Shown here: positions 1 to 4,950 of the stretch, in pieces | How the letters are laid out: the number at the start of each line of letters is the position of its first letter | Numbering within the stretch: the stretch's first letter is position 1 | Assembly (NCBI GenBank): GCA_024643585.1 | Contig: JAHEMP010000135.1 | Coordinates: forward strand, 1-6,533 | Reading direction: 5' to 3' | Length of the DNA: 6,533 bases | From: Crocinitomicaceae bacterium | GTDB lineage: Bacteria > Bacteroidota > Bacteroidia > Flavobacteriales_D > Crocinitomicaceae | Notes under the pieces: model-generated | What the model was told of the DNA's origin: nothing | The model's database searches: none | The model's input: only the letters and a program-made list of their open reading frames with translations | Translations under genes and position numbers: made by a program

Positions 1-288
1 GAGGGTTATATTTTATTGCCATTTAAAAAGCAGCATTTAATTCGTTTTGTTTTACAAAGTGACGCACCAATTAAGTCTGATGAAAAAGAAAATAAAATGG
101 AATTGAGTAATTCAGTCGGAAATTGTTCATTTGAAATTCAGCAGACAAATGAAGCTACTTTGATGGTGATTGTTAAGATAAATTTGGTCAAGCGAAAGTT
201 AGAAAGTTCAACCGACCACGAAGATTATCTTGCCCTTCTAAATTTCTATCATGAAATGAGAAATAAGAAGTGGGCAATTAATATTTAA
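1..288 (+). CDS. C-terminal end of a DUF3857-type transglutaminase-like protein (partial, 5' end outside window)
   Basis: The reading frame is open from the first base to the TAA at 286-288, giving 95 visible residues. A TTG at 16 could act as a start, but codons continue in frame upstream (E-G-Y-I-L before it), so this is read as the tail of a longer gene. The visible part looks like a beta-sandwich with alternating hydrophobic strands (SFEIQQTNEATLMVIVKINL), followed by a helix with the pattern EDYLALLNFYHEMRNKK. That pattern resembles the extreme C-terminus of Bacteroidota DUF3857/DUF3858 transglutaminase-core proteins, where a 'Y..L..FY..I' helix ends the chain. Those proteins are normally exported and about 600-700 residues long. 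No catalytic domain is in view, so the family call is by resemblance only. A remote alternative is another beta-sandwich envelope protein. Confidence 0.55.
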   Translation, partial: EGYILLPFKKQHLIRFVLQSDAPIKSDEKENKMELSNSVGNCSFEIQQTNEATLMVIVKINLVKRKLESSTDHEDYLALLNFYHEMRNKKWAINI

Positions 289-300
289 AAATATTTAAAA
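281..300 (+). repeat. Perfect tandem duplication of a 10-base unit across the stop codon
   Basis: The 10-mer ATATTTAAAA occurs twice in direct succession. The first copy supplies the TAA stop of the upstream gene. It is very AT-rich and is probably replication slippage; no function is claimed. Confidence 0.6.
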
Positions 301-309
301 TTCAAACAG

Positions 310-334
310 AAGTAGAGATTTTCGCTACTTTTAC
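310..334 (+). terminator. Possible weak terminator hairpin
   Basis: AAGTAG at 310-315 is the exact reverse complement of CTACTT at 325-330, with a 9-base loop and a short T-rich tail after it. The stem is only six base pairs with two G-C pairs, and the right arm overlaps a possible -7 promoter element of the next gene. It may therefore be chance. Confidence 0.3.
326..333 (+). promoter_or_regulatory. Possible Bacteroidota -7 element for the BI-1 gene
   Basis: TACTTTTA matches TAnnTTTG at five of six fixed positions and lies 26 bases before the ATG at 360, which would give a leader of about 20 bases. No convincing TTTG -33 element is seen at the usual distance. AT-rich spacers produce such matches by chance. 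Confidence 0.3.
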
Positions 335-359
335 TTTATAATTTAAAATTTCAATTAAG

Positions 360-1070
360 ATGAGTAATTTCATTAATCAACATGACGGATTTTCGAAAGA
401 GATTTCTCGTGAATTTTTTAGAAGCGTATACAGTTACATGGTAGCAGCCTTGGCTGTTTCAGGCATCATTGCTTTTTGGGCAGGAACACCAGAGTTTTTT
501 GTTAAATATTTTATCAATGCAAACGGGGGAATCGCTCCTTTGTATTATGTTGTGATTTTCGCACCGCTAGGTTTAGGTTTATTAATTCAAATGGGTTATA
601 AACGACTGTCTCTAGGTGCATTAATGGGCTTGTATTTACTTTTCTCTGTCCTTATGGGACTGAGTTTGGGTTCCGTTTTCTTGGTGTATTCAGGGCAATC
701 CATTGCAATTACCTTCTTTGTTTCTGCTGGTGCTTTTGCTGGGATGGCAATATTAGGCTATACGACCAAAACAGACTTAACGAAAATGGGTAGCCTTTTG
801 TACATGGCTTTCATCGGTATTTTCATCGCGGGGATTGTGAATATTTGGATGAAAAGTGATACCATGAGTTTCATAATTTCTGTAATTGGTGTTTTCGTAT
901 TTACAGGGTTAACAGCCTATTACATGCAACAATTAAAAACAATGTCAGAAGATTCTGAAATGTCAGGAATGGATAGAAGCAAATTGGCAATTGTTGGCGG
1001 ATTGATTTTATACATAACTTTCATCAACTTATTCATGTCTTTACTCCGCATAATGGGTTCAAGAGACTAA
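360..1070 (+). CDS. Bax inhibitor-1/YccA family seven-helix membrane protein
   Basis: The 236-residue polytopic inner-membrane protein has the usual length and layout of the BI-1 (TMBIM/YccA/YetJ) family. Hydrophobic segments lie at about 23-41, 60-77, 83-110 (probably two helices), 113-133, 147-164, 168-187 and 207-229. Family signatures are the N-terminal FFRSVYSYM region, FTGLTAYYMQQLK (181-193) and the final helix LYITFINLFMSLLRIMG (217-233). Bacterial members are linked to calcium or proton leak (B. subtilis YetJ) and to FtsH-related membrane quality control (E. coli YccA). Oddly, the two aspartates of the di-aspartyl gate are both absent: the residue usually seen in 'TAYDTQ' is Tyr188, and the one in 'LYLDFINLF' is Thr220. 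Calcium conductance therefore cannot be assumed. ATG at 360 is the first in-frame ATG and places the hydrophilic N-terminus normally. The gene appears monocistronic or runs into the small gene at 1105. Confidence 0.92.
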   Translation: MSNFINQHDGFSKEISREFFRSVYSYMVAALAVSGIIAFWAGTPEFFVKYFINANGGIAPLYYVVIFAPLGLGLLIQMGYKRLSLGALMGLYLLFSVLMGLSLGSVFLVYSGQSIAITFFVSAGAFAGMAILGYTTKTDLTKMGSLLYMAFIGIFIAGIVNIWMKSDTMSFIISVIGVFVFTGLTAYYMQQLKTMSEDSEMSGMDRSKLAIVGGLILYITFINLFMSLLRIMGSRD

Positions 1071-1078
1071 GAATTTTG

Positions 1079-1086
1079 TATTTTTA
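1079..1086 (+). promoter_or_regulatory. Probable -7 element of the 32-codon miniprotein gene
   Basis: TATTTTTA matches TAnnTTTG at five of six fixed positions. It lies just after the BI-1 stop codon and ends 18 bases before the ATG at 1105, implying a short leader of roughly 14 bases. The surrounding text (TTTTGTATTTTTACC) has the look of many flavobacterial promoters. No clear -33 element is seen. Confidence 0.4.
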
Positions 1087-1104
1087 CCAAAAAAACTTTC
1101 AATC

Positions 1105-1203
1105 ATGCCAGATAATTTTTTCGAAGAATCAACAGCAGCAGTAGGAACAATATTTACAATTGTTGCCTTGGGTATATTAATCTCTATCCTTATTTGGGGA
1201 TAG
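1105..1203 (+). CDS. 32-residue single-span membrane miniprotein
   Basis: An ATG at 1105 opens 32 codons ending in TAG at 1201-1203. The peptide begins with an acidic, polar stretch, M-P-D-N-F-F-E-E-S-T, and is followed by an unbroken hydrophobic segment from about residue 11 to 31 (A-A-V-G-T-I-F-T-I-V-A-L-G-I-L-I-S-I-L-I-W), ending in Gly. With a negative N-terminus and no positive charge on either side, it is predicted to be a one-pass membrane peptide, orientation uncertain. It has a likely promoter of its own just upstream and a strong intrinsic terminator directly after the stop, so it is a self-contained unit between BI-1 and ppa. I recognise no named family. It could be an accessory subunit of a membrane complex, or a partner of the neighbouring BI-1 protein. 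Hydrophobicity over two thirds of its length and the flanking signals argue against a chance ORF. Confidence 0.62.
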   Translation: MPDNFFEESTAAVGTIFTIVALGILISILIWG

Positions 1204-1224
1204 TTTTTAAAACTAAAAAATTTG

Positions 1225-1258
1225 AATCCTCCTTCTCGAATGAGCTGGAGGATTTTTT
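1225..1258 (+). terminator. Strong intrinsic terminator after the miniprotein gene
   Basis: AATCCTCC at 1225-1232 pairs perfectly with GGAGGATT at 1247-1254. An inner CTC/GAG (1235-1237 with 1242-1244) extends the hairpin across a small internal loop. The right arm runs directly into a T tract ending at 1258. It isolates ppa from the upstream genes. An A-rich run upstream of the left arm could give weak activity in the other direction too. Confidence 0.85.
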
Positions 1259-1279
1259 ATCTACAAAAAGCAAAATAAA

Positions 1280-1813
1280 ATGATGAACCCTTGGCACGAT
1301 GTTTCCATAGGAAAAGAAGCTCCTGAATTTGTAACTGGAATTGTTGAAATCCCAAAAAATTGCAGGGCAAAATACGAATTGGATAAAGATTCAGGAATGT
1401 TGATCTTAGACAGAGTACTGTATTCTTCCATCAATTATCCTGCAAATTATGGCTTCATCCCCCAAACGTATTGTGATGACAATGATCCATTGGATATTTT
1501 GGTTATCTCTCAAATCGAAATTGTGCCAATGTGCTTGGTTAAAGCCAAAGTAATTGGTGTTATGCGGATGATGGATGGTGGAGAAATGGACGACAAGGTT
1601 ATCGCTGTCGCGGCCGATGATATGAGTTTTAATCACATCAACGATATTGACGAATTACCAGCTCATTGGATCAAGGAGTTGCGAAGCTTTTTTGAAAATT
1701 ATAAAGTTTTGGAAAACAAAACAGTAGTGGTTGAAGAATTCCAAAACAAAAAAGTGGCTTGGGAAGTAATTGAACAAAGCATCATCGATTACAAAGAAAA
1801 GTTTGGCAAATAA
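1280..1813 (+). CDS. ppa: Soluble family I inorganic pyrophosphatase
   Basis: The 177-residue cytosolic enzyme hydrolyses pyrophosphate to two phosphates, pulling polymerase and ligase reactions forward. Length and motifs are standard for bacterial family I. EIPKNCRAKYE (23-33) carries the E/K/E set equivalent to E. coli E20, K29 and E31. R45 follows, then YPANYGFIP (53-61), then the metal-binding signature DDNDPLDILV (66-75). DGGEMDDK (99-106) supplies D99, D104 and K106, equivalent to E. coli D97, D102 and K104. All expected catalytic and Mg-binding positions are therefore present. Two ATGs lie in tandem at 1280 and 1283 with only an A-rich leader and no Shine-Dalgarno, so either may be used. 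It is separated from upstream genes by a strong terminator. The acetyltransferase gene starts 13 bases after its stop, suggesting co-transcription. Confidence 0.97.
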   Translation: MMNPWHDVSIGKEAPEFVTGIVEIPKNCRAKYELDKDSGMLILDRVLYSSINYPANYGFIPQTYCDDNDPLDILVISQIEIVPMCLVKAKVIGVMRMMDGGEMDDKVIAVAADDMSFNHINDIDELPAHWIKELRSFFENYKVLENKTVVVEEFQNKKVAWEVIEQSIIDYKEKFGK

Positions 1814-1826
1814 AGGTGAAGGAGAA

Positions 1827-2363
1827 ATGCTTCATCGAAATTTTGAAATAAAAAAAGCAAGTTTAGTTCATGCCCAAGAACTTCGGACTTTGGCGATTGA
1901 TACATTTCTTGAATCTCATGGACATAGCGCTGCCCCTGAGGACATAAATCAATACCTTGATAGTAAGTTTACCCTAGAGAATCTTCAAAAGGATTTGTCC
2001 GATCAAAAGAACTTGTATTACTTGGTATTCAGCAACGATGAACTTGTCGGATATTCAAAAATTATACTGAATACTTCTTACAATAAAATTACAACAAACA
2101 GAAGTTGCAAATTGGAGAGGTTATATGTTCTACAAAAATTCCACGGAACTCAAATCGGACCTTTACTGATGGACTTTAATGTTCAGCTAGCTAAAGAAAA
2201 TAAGCAAATTGGCATGTGGCTATATGTTTGGACGGAAAATAATCGCGCTATTCGATTTTATGACAAGTATGGATTTAAAAAAATTGCGGATACGGAATTT
2301 CAAATTTCTAGAAACCACTCGAATCCCAATTTTATCCTTTATCGCTCATTCGAAAACGAATGA
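1827..2363 (+). CDS. GNAT family N-acetyltransferase, PaiA-like
   Basis: The frame is open from a TTG at 1770 inside ppa, but ATG at 1827 is the better start. It avoids the ppa overlap and has a purine-rich AAGGAG-like site just before it, unusual in this window. The 178-residue product has the GNAT layout: the N-terminal helix region with ESHGHSAAPEDINQYLD (29-45), strands at 63-81, the core strand KLERLYVLQKF (95-105), the acetyl-CoA loop HGTQIG (106-111), the strand MWLYVWTENN (130-139) and AIRFYDKYGFKK (141-152). HSAAPED and LERLYVL resemble the PaiA/diamine acetyltransferase group, which acetylates polyamines or other small amines. The canonical Q-x-x-G-x-G loop is modified to H-G-T-Q-I-G, a variation that as I recall occurs in this subgroup. 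The substrate cannot be read from the sequence. It is likely transcribed with ppa. Confidence 0.85.
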   Translation: MLHRNFEIKKASLVHAQELRTLAIDTFLESHGHSAAPEDINQYLDSKFTLENLQKDLSDQKNLYYLVFSNDELVGYSKIILNTSYNKITTNRSCKLERLYVLQKFHGTQIGPLLMDFNVQLAKENKQIGMWLYVWTENNRAIRFYDKYGFKKIADTEFQISRNHSNPNFILYRSFENE

Positions 2364-2402
2364 GGAAATGCGGTAGGAAAATGGAAGTTGGAAAAAGTAT
2401 CT

Positions 2403-2410
2403 TATATTTA
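2403..2410 (+). promoter_or_regulatory. Possible -7 element before the ABM-domain gene
   Basis: TATATTTA fits TAnnTTTG at five of six fixed positions and lies in the 87-base gap between the acetyltransferase and the gene at 2451. A TTG at 2388-2390 is too close to be a normal -33 element. The match could be chance in AT-rich DNA. Confidence 0.25.
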
Positions 2411-2450
2411 TTGAAAGAAGAATTTGATTAATTATTAATTGAATGACGAC

Positions 2451-2756
2451 ATGATTTCAATAATTTACCAATTTGATTTAAAACCAAAACAAGAGGATGA
2501 TTTCATACAGGCGTGGCATGAAATGACACTTTTGATTTACAAGTTTGAAAATAGTCTGGGTTCAAGACTCCATAAAAAAGATGATCGGACATTCATTGCA
2601 TACGCACTGTGGCCAGATCAATTTACCTGGGAAAATTCAGGGGACAAATTACCAAAAGAAGCTCAGTTGGTTCGACAAAGAATGCGTCAATGTTGCGAAA
2701 ACGTAAAGGTTTTGTTCGAAATGGAAGTAATTGATGATTTATTGAAGTCACCTTGA
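2451..2756 (+). CDS. Antibiotic-biosynthesis-monooxygenase (ABM)-like small ferredoxin-fold protein
   Basis: The frame can be opened at a TTG (2439), but ATG at 2451 gives a 101-residue product beginning directly with the first beta strand (MISIIYQFDLKP), as in relatives. The pattern is a strand followed by KPKQEDDFIQAWHEMTLLI (a helix), then GSRLHKKDDRTFIAYALWP (two strands), a helix containing WENSGDKLP, and a final strand VLFEMEVIDDLL. This is the ABM/YgiN dimeric alpha-beta barrel fold. Proteins of this shape include cofactor-free monooxygenases, heme-degrading enzymes and many uncharacterised stress proteins. No diagnostic catalytic residue for one reaction is visible, so only the fold is claimed. 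It is probably cytosolic. The gene is convergent with the regulator on the other strand, with 13 bases between stop codons and no visible terminator hairpin. Confidence 0.8.
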   Translation: MISIIYQFDLKPKQEDDFIQAWHEMTLLIYKFENSLGSRLHKKDDRTFIAYALWPDQFTWENSGDKLPKEAQLVRQRMRQCCENVKVLFEMEVIDDLLKSP

Positions 2757-2769
2757 ATCTAGAAAATTA

Positions 2770-3642
2770 TCAATCGCCAATAACCAATTTATAACCGACC
2801 CCGCGAACATTTAGGATCTTTAATTTAGGATCGAATTCGAGTTTTTTACGCAGTTTAGAGATGAAAACATCCAATGTTCTACCAACGTAATCTCCTTCAT
2901 CACCCCAAACCGATTGTAGAATAATTTCTTTTGCTACGGTTGTATTGACAGAATCATGCAGCAACAAGAGTAAATCCGACTCTTTGCTTGTGAGTTCAAT
3001 TTTTTTCTCTTTCATTACCAAAGTCATATTCAATTTATCGAATTGAAATTCTCCCAACTGAATCAGATTTGCATTCGGTTTTACTTTTCTCTTTCGAAGA
3101 AGCAACCACAATCCATAGGCAAAAACCAAAAACATTCCAGCGAGCAAAAAGATGATTTTTGCAGTTGATTTCTTGGATGGATTAGCCAGTTTTTCAATTG
3201 GGTTTTTGTCTAGAATTGTAAACCAAAGTTGGTAGCATCCTTTTGGTTGTGAGCGACCAGCACAGGGAACAATTTTGTTTTTTCGTGAATTGCCCACTTC
3301 ATAACTATAAACTACTTCGTGACTTACGCAATTGATCATTTCCACAATATAATGTTGTGCCAATTGAGTTTCTAAAACGACGCTATCTACCGTTTTTGTC
3401 AAGGCGTCGGGTTCAAACTCTAATGGGGAGCTAAATTCAACTTTGTATCTTCTATTGGTATAGATTACTGGCAAAACACGGGAATCTTGGTCACCAGCAT
3501 TCAGCAAGAGTTTATGTCCTATCATTCTTAGGCCAACTTTAACGTGTTGAACGTTAGTGGCTGAATCGGATTTCCCTATACTGAAAAAGGAAAAAGAGCA
3601 AACCAAAACTACAAGAAACCTACGAATTGAAATGTTGAACAT
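2770..3642 (-). CDS. Membrane-spanning winged-helix transcription regulator with C-terminal DNA-binding domain (inverted ToxR-like)
   Basis: The 290-residue product has these parts in order: basic/hydrophobic signal or anchor (7-22), extracytoplasmic sensor region (about 25-160), membrane helix IIFLLAGMFLVFAYGLWLLL (163-182), a positive stop-transfer RKRKVK (183-188), then an OmpR/PhoB-type winged helix (about 193-290). The last has IQLGEFQFD, the TSKESDLLLLL helix, the VWGDEG turn, the recognition helix GRTLDVFISKLRKKL (254-268) and the wing hairpin ILNVRGVGYKL (276-286), all well conserved. ToxR and CadC have the same elements with the DNA-binding domain first, so the topology is reversed. 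There is no receiver or kinase domain; it is a one-component signal transducer. The sensor contains Cys105, Cys127 and Cys136, which could form a disulfide if exported. It is transcribed divergently from the exported protein at 3773, a likely target. The ATG is only four bases downstream of a perfect TAnnTTTG. Confidence 0.88.
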   Translation of the reverse strand: MFNISIRRFLVVLVCSFSFFSIGKSDSATNVQHVKVGLRMIGHKLLLNAGDQDSRVLPVIYTNRRYKVEFSSPLEFEPDALTKTVDSVVLETQLAQHYIVEMINCVSHEVVYSYEVGNSRKNKIVPCAGRSQPKGCYQLWFTILDKNPIEKLANPSKKSTAKIIFLLAGMFLVFAYGLWLLLRKRKVKPNANLIQLGEFQFDKLNMTLVMKEKKIELTSKESDLLLLLHDSVNTTVAKEIILQSVWGDEGDYVGRTLDVFISKLRKKLEFDPKLKILNVRGVGYKLVIGD

Positions 3643-3646
3643 AAAA

Positions 3647-3654
3647 CAAAACTA
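3647..3654 (-). promoter_or_regulatory. Perfect TAnnTTTG element immediately before the regulator start codon
   Basis: On the minus strand the sequence TAGTTTTG matches all six fixed positions of the Bacteroidota -7 element. Only four bases separate it from the ATG at 3642, so transcription from it would start at or next to the start codon (leaderless or nearly so). A TTTG further upstream (complement of 3668-3671) is about 13 bases away, shorter than the usual 17-23 spacing. This is either a leaderless promoter or a chance match. Confidence 0.4.
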
Positions 3655-3679
3655 TTCCATTCTGAGTCAAAATGAAATG

Positions 3680-3707
3680 TTTTACAGAAGATTTACATTA
3701 ATTTACA
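3680..3707 (+). promoter_or_regulatory. Three phased TTTACA direct repeats, candidate operator of the divergent regulator
   Basis: TTTACA occurs at 3681-3686, 3692-3697 and 3702-3707, each copy preceded by T or A, so the period is 11 then 10 bases, about one helical turn. OmpR/PhoB-type winged helices bind head-to-tail to direct repeats with roughly this spacing (the PhoB box is an 11-base repeat). The repeats sit between the two divergent genes, upstream of a -7-like element of the + gene that lacks a good -33 element. This suits an activator site. Binding by the neighbouring regulator is inferred, not shown. Confidence 0.6.
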
Positions 3708-3739
3708 ATTGAAGTGGTACATTCGATGACCTAGTCCTT

Positions 3740-3747
3740 TACTTTTA
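3740..3747 (+). promoter_or_regulatory. Probable -7 element of the exported TonB-CTD-like gene
   Basis: TACTTTTA fits TAnnTTTG at five of six fixed positions and lies 25 bases before the ATG at 3773. The start site would be near 3751-3754, which places the three TTTACA repeats at about -43 to -72. No TTTG is seen at the normal -33 distance, consistent with dependence on an activator. Confidence 0.42.
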
Positions 3748-3772
3748 AAGAAACAAATCTAAAAATGTTAGT

Positions 3773-4576
3773 ATGAAAAATAGAATCATTTCAGCAACTG
3801 CGGGAGTTTTGTCTTTAGGACTTTTGGCTTTTGGCTTTTCCAAATGGGACAGTCTCCGAATGAAGGGGGTTAAAAGCACGAAAATAGAACCTGCCATTTT
3901 TAATTATTATTTCGAGGCTGGAGCAGATGATAATGAGTATACCGACTTTTTCTATGATATGGGTTCGCGTTTTAAAGGAATATCCAAAAGCACTATTCAA
4001 AATGCAAGTACAATAAGCGAAATGTTAGATCAACAAGAAATTGATCAAGTTGATAGTTACAAGCGGGTTAGTATAATTATTCTCAAAAATGATGAGCAAA
4101 CTGATATTCGTGAATCGGGATATACGGATAAATTGACGGAATCTCAATTGAAATTGTTTAGCACTTTTACGTATTCAACCAACTTTTTAATACGTGCAGA
4201 TTATATTCCGAAGGATAAAAGTATGCAAGATGAATTTAACAGTTTCACGCCTCACTTCACTGTTGTTCCAGAAAAGCAAGCGGAATATGTCGACGGAAAA
4301 GATGCTTTACTAACCTACTTCGGTGCTAGGAATAAGAAGAACACCAAAAATCTTGATATTAAAATGTTGCGACCAGCTAAAATGTATTTTACGGTTACAA
4401 CGGAAGGGAAGATTACAGACATTCGTTTGGATTATTCTTGTGGATATTCCAATATAGATATCGATATGATAGAATTGTTGACGAATACTTCTGGAAAATG
4501 GACTCCAGCCCAAAATGGAAAAGGTGAGAAAATAGAACAAGAACTCGTAGTTTCTTATGGAATGGTGGGCTGCTGA
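3773..4576 (+). CDS. Exported protein with TonB-C-terminal-like domain, divergent from the membrane regulator
   Basis: The 267-residue product opens with M-K-N-R followed by a hydrophobic segment (about 5-22), either a signal peptide or an uncleaved N-terminal anchor; no clean cleavage site is obvious. Residues 40-165 are a polar region I do not recognise. Residues about 170-267 follow the TonB C-terminal pattern: EYVDGKDALLTYF, then a strand AKMYFTVTTEGKITDIRLD (202-220), then IDIDMIELLTNTSGKWTPAQ (228-247), then KGEKIEQELVVSYG. The 'G.I.d......id..m..l......W.Pa...G' layout is typical. TonB itself transmits inner-membrane energy to outer-membrane receptors. The Pro/Lys-rich spacer of true TonB is missing here, so an energy-transducing role is doubtful. 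Cys223 and the terminal Cys267 could pair in the periplasm. The nearest partner is the regulator across the 130-base spacer, making this protein its likely target, and perhaps also a component that modulates it. Confidence 0.75.
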   Translation: MKNRIISATAGVLSLGLLAFGFSKWDSLRMKGVKSTKIEPAIFNYYFEAGADDNEYTDFFYDMGSRFKGISKSTIQNASTISEMLDQQEIDQVDSYKRVSIIILKNDEQTDIRESGYTDKLTESQLKLFSTFTYSTNFLIRADYIPKDKSMQDEFNSFTPHFTVVPEKQAEYVDGKDALLTYFGARNKKNTKNLDIKMLRPAKMYFTVTTEGKITDIRLDYSCGYSNIDIDMIELLTNTSGKWTPAQNGKGEKIEQELVVSYGMVGC

Positions 4577-4632
4577 TTGTAATTCAGTTGAAAAATAAAT
4601 CCGAGAAAGAGGATTAAATTTAGAAGACAAAA

Positions 4633-4667
4633 AAAAATGATTGGCTCAATTCGAACCAATCATTTTT
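4633..4667. terminator. Bidirectional intrinsic terminator between convergent genes
   Basis: AAAAATGATTGG at 4633-4644 pairs perfectly over 12 bases with CCAATCATTTTT at 4656-4667, with an 11-base loop. The A tract on the left and T tract on the right make it usable from both strands. It lies between the + gene ending at 4576 and the minus-strand gene ending at 4690, as expected for a shared terminator. Confidence 0.88.
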
Positions 4668-4689
4668 ATATTTCATAGTTTGTAATCTT

Positions 4690-4950
4690 TTACAAATGCT
4701 TAACTATTATTTTTTTGATGATTATTTTGTCCTCCAATTCTATGTTGAACAAATAAACACCATTTGCATAATAGGTAACCGGGATATTTACATGTAAACC
4801 ACCCAGTTGTTTGTTTAAAGTAACTACATCTATCACTTTTCCTGCAACATCTGTAATTACAATTTTTCCTTCACTGTATTTGTCATTACGAATTTGAACC
4901 GAAACTTCATCACTGGAAGGAACAGGGAAGACAGTCACATTCAAATTGTC
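4690..4950 (-). other. T9SS type A C-terminal sorting domain (Por secretion tail) within the secreted protein
   Basis: About 86 residues with the expected order of blocks: N-terminal strand ending in FPVPSSDEV (family form 'YPNPa.d.l'), V-T-D-V-A-G-K-V for the 'D..Gk.v' block, YANGVYLFNIE for 'l..GvYil.i', and a basic last strand KKIIVKHL for 'tkkivk'. This places the organism among T9SS-bearing Bacteroidota. Confidence 0.93.

Noticed and set aside
1406..1636. Minus-strand ORF of 76 codons inside ppa
   Set aside because: It lies entirely within the well-conserved pyrophosphatase gene on the opposite strand and encodes no recognisable domain.
2142..2159. Degenerate acetyl-CoA loop (H-G-T-Q-I-G) in the GNAT protein as a sign of an inactive enzyme
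   Set aside because: As I recall, PaiA-like acetyltransferases often carry H-G-x-K/Q-x-G here, and all other GNAT elements are intact, so loss of activity is not supported.
2360..2431. 23-codon ORF whose ATG overlaps the acetyltransferase stop codon (ATGA)
   Set aside because: ATGA coupling is suggestive, but 23 codons without a stop is common by chance, the product has no recognisable feature, and a possible -7 element for the next gene lies inside it.
3815..4000. Minus-strand ORF of 61 codons in the exported protein gene
   Set aside because: It is antisense to a supported coding region, with no start context or domain of its own.
4600..4617. Small hairpin AATCC/GGATT after the exported protein gene
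   Set aside because: It has only five base pairs and no T tract; the strong bidirectional terminator just downstream explains termination.
4310..4630. Minus-strand ORF of 106 codons over the end of the TonB-CTD-like gene
   Set aside because: It is antisense to a gene with a clear domain pattern and signal segment, and the product looks like random translation with no family resemblance.
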